Assembly: GCA_023375785.1 (NCBI GenBank)
Contig: SZWC01001163.1
Coordinates: 219,952-283,951 of the forward strand
Source: Penium margaritaceum
Lineage: Eukaryota > Streptophyta > Zygnematophyceae > Desmidiales > Peniaceae
Length of the DNA: 64,000 nucleotides
Direction: 5' to 3'
Below are positions 1-10,400 of this stretch, in pieces (position 1 is the first letter of the stretch; each line of letters begins with the position of its first letter). The position numbers and the translations under genes were made by a program. The notes below the pieces were generated by a model, which was not told the DNA's origin, searched no databases, and saw nothing but the letters and a program-made list of their open reading frames with translations.

Positions 1-124
1 GATGGGCACCTCCACAGTTGTAGCAGTGCACGGAACGGCCACTGCTACCACTGGATGACGACTGCTGCTGACCCAATCCGCGCTTCCTATTCTTCTTCTT
101 TCCCTGGGCGGCTGCTGCAACGCC

Positions 125-1426
125 CTACATCTGCGTGGGTGTAGACGAGGTCGAAGAGGAGGAGGAAGATGAGGTCGTGATGGAGGAAGGTGAGGGTGAC
201 TGCAGGAGGGAAGATGGTGGTGAGGCAAGGACTGCTGCAGCGAGGGAAGTCTCCTGATGTGCTACTGCTGCCTCGCGGGCCGACGTCACCTTGAGGAAAA
301 GCTGATGGGCCCACGGGAGCAGCTGAAAGGTGGCTGAGAAAGGCTCCAGAGCAGCGTCGTTGTACCGTGTGAATATGTTGGTGTACTCCAGGCGAACTCC
401 GAGCATGATCGTCCGAAGCGCCCATAGCTGTGTGCCCCCTGAGGTCCCCAGGCGCGTGTAGATACGCATGGCGCGTCGCCAGTAATCCGCTGCAGGCTCC
501 GCTGATCCCTGACGGAGAGAGTGGAAAGCGCGAATGTGTGACGCACGCGTAGCGTGCGTCTCGGCAGCCAGTAGGGACAACGCCAGATCCCAGCCTCCAC
601 GAGGATCAGCTCCGGTGCCTGTGCCAGCCTCGCCGAGGAAGGGACGGAAGTCAACGACAGTCTCGCATGGCATGGCGTAGAGAAGCCCTCGCATGGCCCG
701 GGCTGCTGTCAGCACCTGTGCTGGATCTGTAGGCTGGTATGTGATGTGGTAGTAAGGCCACACTCCCTCAGAAGTGGCCCACACCTGGAACAGGATCTCC
801 CAGCAGTCGAATCCATCCTCGCTGATGTACCGTGGAGGTGGTGCCTCAAAGTCCTTTGGCTGCCGCTCCGTTGGGAGAGCAGCCGCAGGCTGAGGAGGGC
901 GAGTGACGGGAAAAACTCCTGGAAGGGGGTGATCACTGGGAAAGTCAGGTGATGATCGTATCGGGGACACGGCTGGAGGTCGGATACCCGTCTGCAGCTG
1001 ACGGAGGCGCTCCTGTAGAAGACGAATATCCCGCTCCTGGGAGTCATCCTCAAAGCCTGGCATGAATGGCTCGTCATCAAGGAGGTCCGCAGGTGGTGGG
1101 GAGACCATACTAGGAGGTGAAGTAGGCGGTGCACCTGTCACGGGCACCTGAGCCGAGTGCTGGGTGGAGGCCGCAACGCCGGAAGCTCCCTCAGAAATCC
1201 GCGGAGGAGCCATGGACTGAGCTCGCAAGAGCTCAGTCAGTGTGCGGATAGCGTCAGTCTGCTCTCGCTGCAGACGACGCATCTCCTCCTGCTGACTGCG
1301 CAGGTCCTCAATGGCCTGCGAGCGAGGGCTCAATACCCCTGAAGAAGAGGAGGAGGGATCACCTGGTCCCTTGTCCTTGTCGTCGGGCGACCTCATGTCG
1401 CCGCTCACTATGGGACGACAGGTCAA
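125..1426 (-). CDS. Gag-like protein of the LTR element (fossil)
   Basis: An open frame of 433 residues. Residues 1-100 are charged and Ser/Pro rich, with a short Gln/Arg/Glu-rich stretch around 35-70 (SQAIEDLRSQQEEMRRLQRE) that could form a coiled coil. The middle is Pro rich. From about residue 195 to 400 there is a globular Trp/Leu/Arg-rich part including DYWRRAMRIYTRLG, resembling the helical core of retrotransposon Gag (capsid/nucleocapsid precursor). The C-terminus is a Ser/Thr run. A zinc-knuckle-like sequence lies nearby at the window edge, as expected for Gag. The assignment rests on this context (PBS, LTR and leader in the right order) more than on any diagnostic motif. Confidence 0.6.
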   Translation of the reverse strand: MTCRPIVSGDMRSPDDKDKGPGDPSSSSSGVLSPRSQAIEDLRSQQEEMRRLQREQTDAIRTLTELLRAQSMAPPRISEGASGVAASTQHSAQVPVTGAPPTSPPSMVSPPPADLLDDEPFMPGFEDDSQERDIRLLQERLRQLQTGIRPPAVSPIRSSPDFPSDHPLPGVFPVTRPPQPAAALPTERQPKDFEAPPPRYISEDGFDCWEILFQVWATSEGVWPYYHITYQPTDPAQVLTAARAMRGLLYAMPCETVVDFRPFLGEAGTGTGADPRGGWDLALSLLAAETHATRASHIRAFHSLRQGSAEPAADYWRRAMRIYTRLGTSGGTQLWALRTIMLGVRLEYTNIFTRYNDAALEPFSATFQLLPWAHQLFLKVTSAREAAVAHQETSLAAAVLASPPSSLLQSPSPSSITTSSSSSSSTSSTPTQM

Positions 1427-1639
1427 CTTTGCCAGATTTCAAAACCAAATGCGTTTCTCGAAGAGTTGAAACGCTGGCAACTTTTGTTTTTTCGGTTGAA
1501 AATTTGGCCAAGTGTTATGCTGACATTAGCAAGTGGTTGCTGACGTCAGCACGACCTGATGACATCAGCAACTAACAATGCTGATGTCAGCTTGTCGCCT
1601 CCCTTTCCCCCTTTTTTTCTTTTTTTTTCTTTTTTTTCT

Positions 1640-2260
1640 TGTCACGGTTATGCGGCTGCGCGACGGCGCGCGGCAGCTCCGCGGAAGCTGCACAGCAGCT
1701 TTCGCCCAGCTGCTGCTGCAGCTGTGCTGTCAGCTGCAGCAGCAGCTGCGTAGCTGCGTGTGCAGCGGTGGCAGCGGCGGCTGCGCTGCTGCTGCTGCTG
1801 CTGCGCGCGGGGCTGCTGCTGCGCGCTGCAGTTGCTGCTGGCTGTCGCCGCCGCGCGCTGCTGCTAGCTGCCGCCGCCGTGCGCTGCTGCTGCTGCCACT
1901 ACTGCGCTGCTGCTGCCGCCGCGAATGCCGCTACTGCTGCTGTCCCGCTGCCGTTGCTGCGCTGTTGCTGCCGACGCCGCTGCTGCGGTGCTGTAGCTGC
2001 CGCTGCCGCCACGCTGCTGTGGCGGCCGCTTCTGCTGCGCTGTTGCTGCGCGGCTGTGGGGGGGGAGCGGCGGCTGCATGCACCGCAGCCGCCACACACC
2101 TCTGCATGGCGGTACGCGCTGCTGCTGCTGCCTCAGCAGTTGCGATCTCACGTGGTGGGTGGAGTGCGCGGACGGCGAACGGCCGTCTTCAACGGGTCCC
2201 AGAAGATCTGCTGCAGCGGTGACTCTCACTGCTGCTGCTCTGCTGCGTCTCTGCTGCGCA
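1640..2260 (-). repeat. CAG/CTG-rich leader of the LTR element
   Basis: A dense mixture of CTG, GCG and GCC triplets on the plus strand (CAG-rich on the element's own strand), lying between the primer-binding site and gag. The open frames here give only Cys/Ala/Leu/Arg or Gln/Ala/Arg low-complexity peptides on both strands. I read it as an untranslated leader with expanded triplets. The related fragment at 24300-24960 has the same CAG-rich leader, so it is a family trait and not a chance expansion. Confidence 0.7.
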
Positions 2261-2282
2261 GCTCAGTGACAACTGTCTCACT

Positions 2283-2294
2283 GCTCTGATACCA
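2283..2294 (-). other. Primer-binding site, initiator-Met tRNA type
   Basis: On the minus strand this reads TGGTATCAGAGC, the complement of the 3' end of plant-type initiator-Met tRNA. It abuts the LTR terminus (CA on the element strand; TG at 2295 on the plus strand), the expected position for priming minus-strand DNA synthesis. Confidence 0.85.
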
Positions 2295-2470
2295 TGAGAA
2301 AGTGCGTAGAAGCTTCCTAGCAACACAGCCGCTGACCGGGCGTCCGTGCCTAGTCAGACGGTGACGACAGTCACAGGTCGTACACACAACGGCAAGGGTT
2401 TGGCTAGGAGACACAAGTCAAAGTGTCAGAATGCTTCAATATAGCATATGCAGAGAGAAATGACAACTGA
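2295..2470 (-). repeat. 5' LTR, inner part
   Basis: Starts with TG on the plus strand next to the primer-binding site. About 170 bp match the LTR fragment at 24110-24287 on the opposite strand, for example the shared stretches GGAAGCTTCTACGCA and TGACTGTCGTCACCGTCTGA. The LTR certainly runs further right, but no partner LTR is in the window, so its outer end cannot be set. A minus-strand TATTTATG near 2482-2489 could be a TATA-like element; this is weak. Confidence 0.7.
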
Positions 2471-3750
2471 CAGGTCCAGGGCATAAATACCTGCCGCGGC
2501 GCACGGCGGGTGTCGCACGCGGGAGTCCAAGAGCTGTCCTAAAACCGGCCCAAAACCACTGTTTTGGCCGTAACTCTGCGCACACATGTCAGAATCGTAC
2601 ACCGTCTAAACCTAGACGTGCAGAATCAAAAGACGCACGCAACGACTGGTCACATGCATGCATCCATCGACTGACAGCGAGTATACAATGCAAAAACATG
2701 CAAATGGGCCTCATGCCCAGTCCGCCGAAAGGCGCCTGCAAGACGTAGAAGGCACAGCAAGGAGTCCCGGTGACATCCGGGGCTCTGGAACAGTGGTAGG
2801 TCAGCTCCAGACGGGCAGTCCGCCGCCTGTCGTCGCGCCGGTGTCACCAGGGCCGCCTGCCTCAGGGATCTGCACGAGTATGGAAACGGCCGAGTGGTCA
2901 CAGTAAACCGTACAGGAACGGCACAAAGCACAACAGTGTGAGAAATGCTTATGAATAGCTCATTCACTATCAACAAACGGCAACGAGCCGCCCATATAGT
3001 GGGAGACCACCTTGTTTGGCCAACAATGTACCTTACGTCATATGGCAAGAGAGTTGACTTGAACCTTGCTGTCGACTCCCCTTATTGAAAACTCCTTGTT
3101 TTCCCTTAAAATTTCAATAATACGTTTGGTTTATCTCATTCGTGTTCATGGTTCGAAACTGAGAGGAGGAAAAATATGGAAATTCCCTTCAATCCGTAAG
3201 TTTTTTCCCCTTGGAAAAAAGTTACGGATTGCAACCCGTAGATTTATCGTGCAAGAACCATGATGTAGAAATCCTTTGTCGTCATTCCACACCTTGGGGT
3301 GGATGAATCATGATCTTAAGGGCGGGGAGGGATGGGGTCAGCCCCCAGGAAAATTTTGGTGTTGAGGTAGCCCTGCACCTAATAGAGGTGCAATGTGGGG
3401 CCAAAAAGAAAACCACAGGCATGTGGTCATAACTGTGTGCCATATAGAAACCCTGGTATCAGCGTCCAGCTCGAATCCTGCATAATGCAAATGGTCACAG
3501 TCGTCATGCCAATCCCATCCATCCAATCCGGTTGGCTTTGAGACCAGCCACGTCGCACTGGAGGAGCTCGTGACAGCCGCCACCCCGCCCCTCCCTCTTC
3601 GACAACCCCTGGGTCATTCACCGTCTGCCGTAGGACTTCATGGTTGATGTTCACAGGTAACTTCGGCTTGGCTAGTGAACAACTTGGCTAGTCCCCCGTT
3701 GTGCTGGTGCCGGGGTTCCGAAGCGGGGTTAGCAGTGGGTGCCATCAGCT
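2471..3750. other. No recognised gene; outer LTR and gene upstream region
   Basis: The left part is probably the rest of the LTR. From about 3060 the sequence becomes more AT rich, with no reading frame that I recognise. The 300-400 bp before 3751 should hold the promoter of the L18 gene, but I see no clear TATA box or other element that I would defend. Confidence 0.4.
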
Positions 3751-6700
3751 ATGGAGACCGCCACTCTGCGGGCTGCTGCATGCAACTTCTCCACCGCTCC
3801 CGCCAGAAGTTGCATGAACGCGTCGTCGTCTAGCTTCTACTCCGGATCTGCGTCCCTCACAGCCGTCGTCAGCAGGCGGCAGCACCATGGTGAGGAAATC
3901 TCAGCGCTCGCCCTCCTCCGGCGTGTGAATTGGATCATCATTCTCAGGAGTGCTCTACTTAACGCNTCAACAGACGTGCCTCTTGGCCGACGGACGGCCG
4001 ACCAGGCTTTTGCGTATGTACCTCCCTCTTGTAGTCGCAGATGAAGCGCAGGGTAGCGCGTTTATAGTTGGAGTAGGTGGGCACACGGCCGGCAGGCACC
4101 TCGAGCTTGGTGCGTAAACCTCTTGGGAAGTGCATGACTATGCAGGAATGCGTAACTCATGCCGTCTGACCGCTGCTACCACTGCGGAGGTCAGGGGTAC
4201 CGCAGCCGTCTCATGCATTATGATTCCCCCGGCTTCAGCACCGAATGTGATCTCGTCGGTCAGTTGGAAAGGGAAGCGTTAGCTCCGGCCTCCTCCTGCT
4301 GCTGTGATGCCCGAGCTAGGGTTGGTGCTTCCAGCCGAGATTGGCCTCTTTGAGCGCCTAGGTTTCGTCGTGCTTCATTAGCCCCCCACAGGCTATGGGC
4401 TTGGCATCTCTGCTCGGCCGTTAGCAGCCTTTTCCGTCCAGGCTCTCTGGGCATTCGAGCTGAACATTACGTACCCGGCCTTCACGATTTCCATGGAGAC
4501 ACCGGGCACTTTGGGTTCTACCGCAGGGGAGGGGTTGGTTAGCAGGTGGATCGCGTTCAGGGGTTCAAGCCTCCATTGAATTCCTCCCTCGTGTGGTGAA
4601 GCGACAGCAGTAGTGGACTAGTTTGGAGGTGTTGTGCCAACGATAGGATGGAAGGCAGGATGAGGTTGTGGAGAGACAACTTAAAGAACAGTCTTGGCAC
4701 GGCTCTTCTTTTACCTTCAGTCCCTGTGTCTTCCTATGCTTGTGCACCTGCAGTTCCTGCCGAGGCCCATCACCTGGTGGTAGAGGCAAAGGAGGCAACG
4801 AGGAGGGAGAAGATCAAGGTCCGCCACATGCGCATTCGCAGAAAGGTAACACCCCTGCTCGGATGCTGGGAAGGGATGTGGGAGACTCGGATTGGAGACA
4901 GGACGGTGCCTTCATGCTGCTGCGATTTTCAGTTGGTTCTCAACCTCCACAGAAATGCAGTGATCATGTTGCAGCTATTACAGGAGACAACTGTCTGAGC
5001 GGGATGCTGGTTGTAAAGAGAGCGTGTTCTTGTGTGACGCCTCGCAAAGCAAATGAGCATGCACTGGGTGGGGAACATGAGCACCCATTGCGTCCCTTGT
5101 CGTCCTCGCCTTTTGAAGGGNAAGCTCTTGAAATCGCTCCGGCGATGATGTGAGCCTTCAATGCAGAAATTTGGAATGAAGAGACTGGTACCTGGTAGAC
5201 TGCTGTTCAATGAACCGTGCACTAGACGTGCTGGTCATCAGGCACTACGTGCATTGCATCCCTTTTTTTAACCTTCGGTCATCTGTGTGTCATCTCGCAA
5301 CTAATCCAGCACAACCAGTCCGACCCAGGCGTCAAGCTCCAGTTTGAAGCCTGGGTCGGTTCCTGAAGGAGAAGCTCTTGGCTTCCCTGCCTGTGATGGC
5401 TGAATTGACCGCTTCATATGAAGTTGCATTTGCAAGTGAGTGACATGTCAATGCACCTCTGGAATGTAGGTGTTTGGAAGTAGGTGGTAAGTGCGGGACG
5501 GTTCTTGGTGGCGTTCAGTTTTCGTCCCAAAAGCCAGGTAGCTTTTGAGAGGGGAAAGGCTTTTTGATCGCCCCTTGGCTTGGTCATTCCTCGAAGGCAG
5601 CACCCGCTGTGCTTGTTGGACTGGTAGCCACCCGGACTCGGTTGTTTGCTCCAGTGGCCTGTTGTGCCACGTGCAACAACTGTGAGATTTGTACGAGTCT
5701 TGATTGTCTGCAGGGATTGATGTGCCGCCTATGTATGCTTGTTGGGGAACAACATGCATAGCCTTTTAGGACTGCAATGTCCCATGAAAAGCTGCATCTG
5801 CACTAGAGGCAACATCCGCAGGAGTGAGCAAGAGAGGGCGAGGCCAGTTGATAGCACTGAACTGACGTGGGTGCAAAGCTGACCAGCCGCATTGTTGTTT
5901 GGTTGCGGTTTATCTTTGCTCTGGCGCATGCGCAGTTGAATGGCACGGCGGAAAGGCCGCGCCTGGCAGTGTTCCGTTCAAACAAGCACATGTACGCTCA
6001 GGTTATTGACGACTCGCAGCAGCACACGCTCGCAGCTGCGTCCACGCTCACACCTTCTCTCAGGGAGGAGCTCAAACTGACGGCTGGCCCCACTGTGGTG
6101 AGTCGGGCTTTGGAGTGTCCGTGTGACTAGCTTTGGGTTGCCGATGTCTTTGGTTTTCAGGAGACATCCACCGCCGCACCTGTGGTTGCGACTGCATGCA
6201 AGCTAATGCATGCCTGAAATGTTGGAACCACAGCCGATGTGTGCACTCCCTGCCAGTCACGCCCCACCCGCTCAGACCGCCTCTGGACTGAGCATGCCTC
6301 TTGCGCGCCATGGTGACATGCAAGAGGCTGCCGATGGTGACATTGTCTCCCTTCAAATGCGTGAATTGTTGTGTTGGGTCTGAATGCACTTCCAGCAATT
6401 CAATCACACTGAGGGGTCATCCAGTCACACATGATCTTGGAGCACACAACTTCAAACAGATGTTCATGAAGGGAATCTTGGAGCTCACATTTTCCAGGGT
6501 TAGAATCAAGGCATGCTTTGCAATGCATGGGCAATGTGGTGCCAATGACCTGAACTGTGGCCGGAGCTTGTGGCCCATATTAGTTCACTTGAACCAAGCT
6601 GTCAGAATCCTTGTCCATGTCTGGGTGGTGCTCAATATGTGGCATCCTGCCTGCGCTTTGTGTTGTGTTTCTCTGCACGCTCCCCTCCGCGCTCTTTCAA

Positions 6701-6891
6701 CAATTGTTTTTCGTCCATGTGTGCCTTGTCCATGATCGCAGGAGGCATCCCGGCGGGTGGGTGTGGAGATTGCAAAGATCTGTCTGGAGAAGGGTATTAC
6801 CAAGGTTGCGTTTGACCGCGGCGGTTTCATTTACCATGGCCGCATTCAGGCTGTGGCTGATGGTGCCAGGGAGGGTGGCCTTGAACTGTAA
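3751..6891 (+). CDS. RPL18: Plastid-type 50S ribosomal protein L18 (uL18c), four exons
   Basis: uL18 binds 5S rRNA in the central protuberance of the large ribosomal subunit, here probably in the chloroplast. Exons are 3751-3889, 4721-4845, 5936-6097 and 6742-6891, giving 191 residues. Exon 2 ends in the basic [15 protein letters not shown]. Exon 3 carries [20 protein letters not shown] and QVIDD, closely matching cyanobacterial and plastid L18. Exon 4 carries [14 protein letters not shown] and [19 protein letters not shown], then TAA. All introns are GT-AG, and phases match (1, 0, 0). Exon 1 is less certain: it encodes an Ala/Ser/Arg-rich, acid-poor N-terminus ([20 protein letters not shown]) typical of a plastid transit peptide, and its phase-1 donor fits the exon 2 acceptor after a good pyrimidine tract at 4707-4720. 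An alternative acceptor at 4754 is also in phase. Without the leader the protein is about 120 residues, the usual size. TGTAA, a common green-algal polyadenylation signal, overlaps the stop codon. Confidence 0.9.
3890..4720 (+). other. L18 intron 1
   Basis: Phase-1 intron from GTGAGG to a pyrimidine-rich acceptor ending TTTTACCTTCAG. It contains one ambiguous base at 3966. It is less certain than the other two introns because exon 1 is supported only by composition and phase. Confidence 0.5.
4846..5935 (+). other. L18 intron 2
   Basis: Phase-0 intron from GTAACA to CGCATGCGCAG, between the basic N-terminal stretch and the conserved NGTAERPRL block. One ambiguous base lies at 5121. Conserved L18 sequence runs directly across the junction (IRRK then [10 protein letters not shown]), which supports both splice sites. 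Confidence 0.88.
6098..6741 (+). other. L18 intron 3
   Basis: Phase-0 intron from GTGAGT (a full consensus donor) to ATGATCGCAG. It separates the segment ending TAGPTV from the one starting [12 protein letters not shown]. The open frames inside the intron show no conserved motif. Confidence 0.9.
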
Positions 6892-7464
6892 ACTTGTCTG
6901 TTGATACTTTCATGCCTGCTTCGAGGTGCTTTGACCAAAGACTGAAACCCTTACAAACCCCTGTCAGAAGACTTTTCATCCAGGTGTCCAGTCTTGAAAG
7001 ACAATCTGCTGTCTGCAAGGACCTAGAGACTTATCACGAAGCACACCCGCCCGCATGGCATCAAGCACTCCTTTCTGCCTGTGTGTTCCCCAGATTGTGT
7101 GATAAAACTGGAGGGTCTGAGCAGATGGGGATGTACCTCAGTCTTCAAGAAAATGTATCTTACTGTGGCTAGACGATTCTAGAGCAATCCTGTCAGATTG
7201 GTTAGTTTTGGTTTTTGCGCAGGGGCAATTGGCAATGGTAGGACTTGGGCTTTGCTTAGTTCTTGGATCAGATTCCAGAGTTTAGAGCCAGACTAACCTG
7301 ATTGGCGAGATGCTCAAAACCGGGGCGGAGCAGAATATCTGAAACACATGATTGATGAATTAGTCGATTCACAATTCCTTCATTTGGCGTGCATTACCAG
7401 TTGGCCTTTTTCCGAGTTTTGAACAGTGTGCAAGCACTTCATGATAAACCAAGGGTATGTGCCC
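6892..7464. other. L18 3' flank, no gene seen
   Basis: Ordinary-composition sequence between the L18 stop codon and the first degenerate units of satellite A. It should hold the 3' UTR. I see no further coding or RNA gene. Confidence 0.6.
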
Positions 7465-10400
7465 AATGAGGGTGGAATTAAGGCACAACCAGGGCATAAC
7501 AAAGGCGCAACTAGGGTGCAACAAAGGCCCAAGAGGGGTGTAAGTAAGCCACAACTACGGTGAAAGTAGGGTGCAAGTAGGGCGCAACTAGGGCGCAACT
7601 ATGACACAACAAGGCTACAACAACGGCGCAAAGAGGATGCAACTAGAGCTCAACTAGGGCGAAGGGAAGGCACAACTAGGATGAAACTAGGGCGTAACTA
7701 GGGCGCAATTATGGCGTAACAAGGACGCAATCAGAGCGCGACTAGGGCATAACTAGGGCGCAACTAAGGCGCAACTAGGGAACAACTAGGGTGCAATTAG
7801 GGTGCAACTAAGGTGCAAGTAGGACGCAGCTAGGGCGCAACTATGACGCAACTAGGGCGTAGCTAGTGCCCAAATGAGGCGCAACGAGGGCACAACTAGG
7901 GCGGAACTAGGGTGCAACTAGAATGCATGTAAGGCGAAACTGTGGTGCAACTAGGGCGCAACTAGGACGCAGCTAGGGTGCAAGTAGGGCGAAAGTAGGG
8001 CGCAACGAGGGCGCAACTAGGGCGCAACTACGGTGCAACTAGAGCACAAGTAGGGCGCTAGTAGGGCACAACTAGGACGCGCCTAGGGTGCAACTAGGGC
8101 GCAAGTAGGGCGAAAGTACTGCCGAAGTAAGGCGTAGCTAGTGCCGAACAAAGGCGCAAGTAGGACGCAACTAGGGCACAACTAGGACGGAAGTGGGACA
8201 TAACTAAGGCACAACTAGTGCACAACTAGGGTGAAACAAGGGCGCAACTAGGGCGCAACGAGGACGCAAATAGGGCGCAAGTAGGGCGTAACTAGGGCGC
8301 AAGTAGAGCACAACTAGGGCGCAACTACGGTGCAACTAGGGCGTAGCTAGTGCCCAAATGAGCCGCAACTAGGGTGCAACCAGGGCGCAAGTACGGCGCA
8401 AGTACGGCGCAACTAGGGCACAACTAGGACGCAACTAGGGCGCAATCATGGTGCAACTAGGACACAAGTAGAACGCAACTAGCGCGCAACCAGGGCGCAA
8501 CTATGACGCAACTAGGGTGTTGCTAGTGCCAAACTGAGGCGCAACTAGGCTGCAGCGAAGGCGAAAGTAGGGCGCAATTAGGGCGTATCCAGTGCACAAC
8601 TAGGGCATAGTTATGACGCAATCAGGGCGCAACTAGGGTGCAAGTAGGGTGTAACCAAGGCGCAACTAGGGTGCAACTAAGGCGCAACTTATACACAACT
8701 AAGGCGCAACAATGGCGCAACTAGGGCGCAACTAGTATGAACTGAGGCACAACTAGGGTGCAAGTAGGGCGCAAGTAGGGCGCAAGTAGGGAGCAAGTAG
8801 GGCGCAACTAGGGCACAACTATGACATGATTAGCGGGCAAGTAAGGCACAAAAAGGGCACGACTAGGGCGTAGCTATGGCGCAAGTAGGGCGCAACTAGG
8901 GCACAACTAGGGCACAACTAAAATGCAACTAGGTCGCAACTATGGCGCAACAAGGACGCAAGCAGGGTGCAACTAGGGCACAACTATGGTGCAACTAGGG
9001 CGCAAGTAGGGCGCAACAACTGGACAACTAGGGCACAACTAGAGTGCAACTAGGGCACAACTAGGGTGCAACTAGGGCGCAACTAGGGCGCAACTAGGGC
9101 GCAACTAGGGTGCAACTAGGGTGCAACTGGGGAGCTAGGACTCTACTAGGGCGAAACTAGGGTGCAACTAGGGCGTAAATAAGGCTTAACCAGGGCGCAA
9201 CTAGGGCGCAACTAGGGCGCTAGTAGGGTGCAAGTAGGGTGCAACTAGGGCACAACTAGGGCGCAACTAGGGCGCAGCTAGAGCGTAGCTAGTGTCCAAT
9301 CGAGGCGCTAGTAGGGCACAACTAGGGCGTAACTAGGGCGTAACTAGGGCGCAATTAGGACGCAACTAGGGTGCAACTAGGGTGTAACTAGGGCGCAACT
9401 AGGGCACAACTAGGGCGCAACTAGGACGCAAGTAGGACGCAACTAGGCCGTAACTAGGGCACAATAAGGGTGCAATAAGGGCGCAAGTAAGGCGCAACAA
9501 GGACGCAACTAGAGCACAACTAGCGCACAAGTAGGGTCCAACTAGGCTGCAACTAGGGTGCAACTAAGTTGCCTGTAGGGAGGAACTAGGGTGCAATTAG
9601 GGCGCAACTTGGGTGCAAGTAGGGTGCAAGTAGAGTTGAACTTAGGCGCAACTAGGGTGCAACTATGATGCAAGTAGGGTGCAGCTACGATGCAAGTAGG
9701 GCGCAACTGGGGCGCAATTAGGGCACAAGAAGGGTGCACGAAGGGTGCAAGTTTAATGCAACTAGTGTGCACGTAGGGCGGACGTAGGGTGCAACTAGGG
9801 TGCAACTAGGGCACAACTAGGGCGCAAAAAGGGTGCAACTATGTCGCAACTAGGTAGCACCTATGACGCAACTCGGGTGCAACTAGGGCGCAAGTAGGTC
9901 GCAAGAAGGACGCAACTGGGGCGCAAATTGGGCACAACTGGATGCAACTAAGCCGCAACTAGGGCGCAACCATGGCGCAACTAAGTCTCAACTAAGGCGC
10001 AACTAGGGCGCAACTAGGGTGCAACTTGGGTGTAACTAGGGCGCAACTAGGGCGCAACAATGGCGCAACTAGGGTGCAACGAGTACCAACTGAGGCCCAA
10101 CTAGGGCACAATCAGGCGCAAGAAAGGCACAAGTAGGGCGCAAGTAGGGCGCAACTAGGGTGCAACTAGGGCGCAAGTAGGACGCAACTAGGGTGCAACT
10201 ATGGCGTAAGTAGGGGGTAAATAGGGCACAAGAAGGGCACGACTAGGGTGCAACTATGCCGTAACTAGGGTGCAACGACGAAGTAAGTAGGGTGCAACTA
10301 GGGCACAACTAGGGCGCAACCACGGCGTAACTAGGACGTAACTAGGACGCAAGGACACAACTAGGGCGCACCTATGGCGTAAGTAGGGCGCAAGTAGGAC

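Larger units (their letters stand above)
1..2470 (-). mobile_element. LTR retrotransposon, 5' part, cut by window edge
   Basis: Read on the minus strand, the order is LTR (from 2295 rightward), a primer-binding site complementary to initiator-Met tRNA (2283-2294), a CAG-rich leader (about 1640-2260), a gag-like reading frame, and at the very left edge a zinc-knuckle start (CYNCGGAH). This is the canonical 5' half of an LTR retrotransposon; protease, reverse transcriptase and integrase would lie outside the window. The gag does not look like the copia gags elsewhere in the window, so Ty3/gypsy or an unclassified lineage is possible. It looks broken, with at least one interruption. A second fragment of the same family lies at 24110-24990 on the other strand. 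The outer LTR boundary was not found; 2470 is only the limit of similarity to that second copy. Confidence 0.8.

Noticed and set aside
1559-2289. Cys/Ala/Leu-rich frames of up to 216 codons
   Set aside because: They arise from CTG/GCG triplets in the leader of an LTR element; several frames on both strands are open together.
3739-4044. The full 101-codon frame at 3739 as an independent gene
   Set aside because: Only its first part (from the ATG at 3751 to 3889) has transit-peptide character; the rest passes a good splice donor and an ambiguous base and fits intron 1.
6301-6735. A 144-codon frame between L18 exons
   Set aside because: It lies within intron 3, shows no conserved motif, and the flanking exons splice cleanly in phase.
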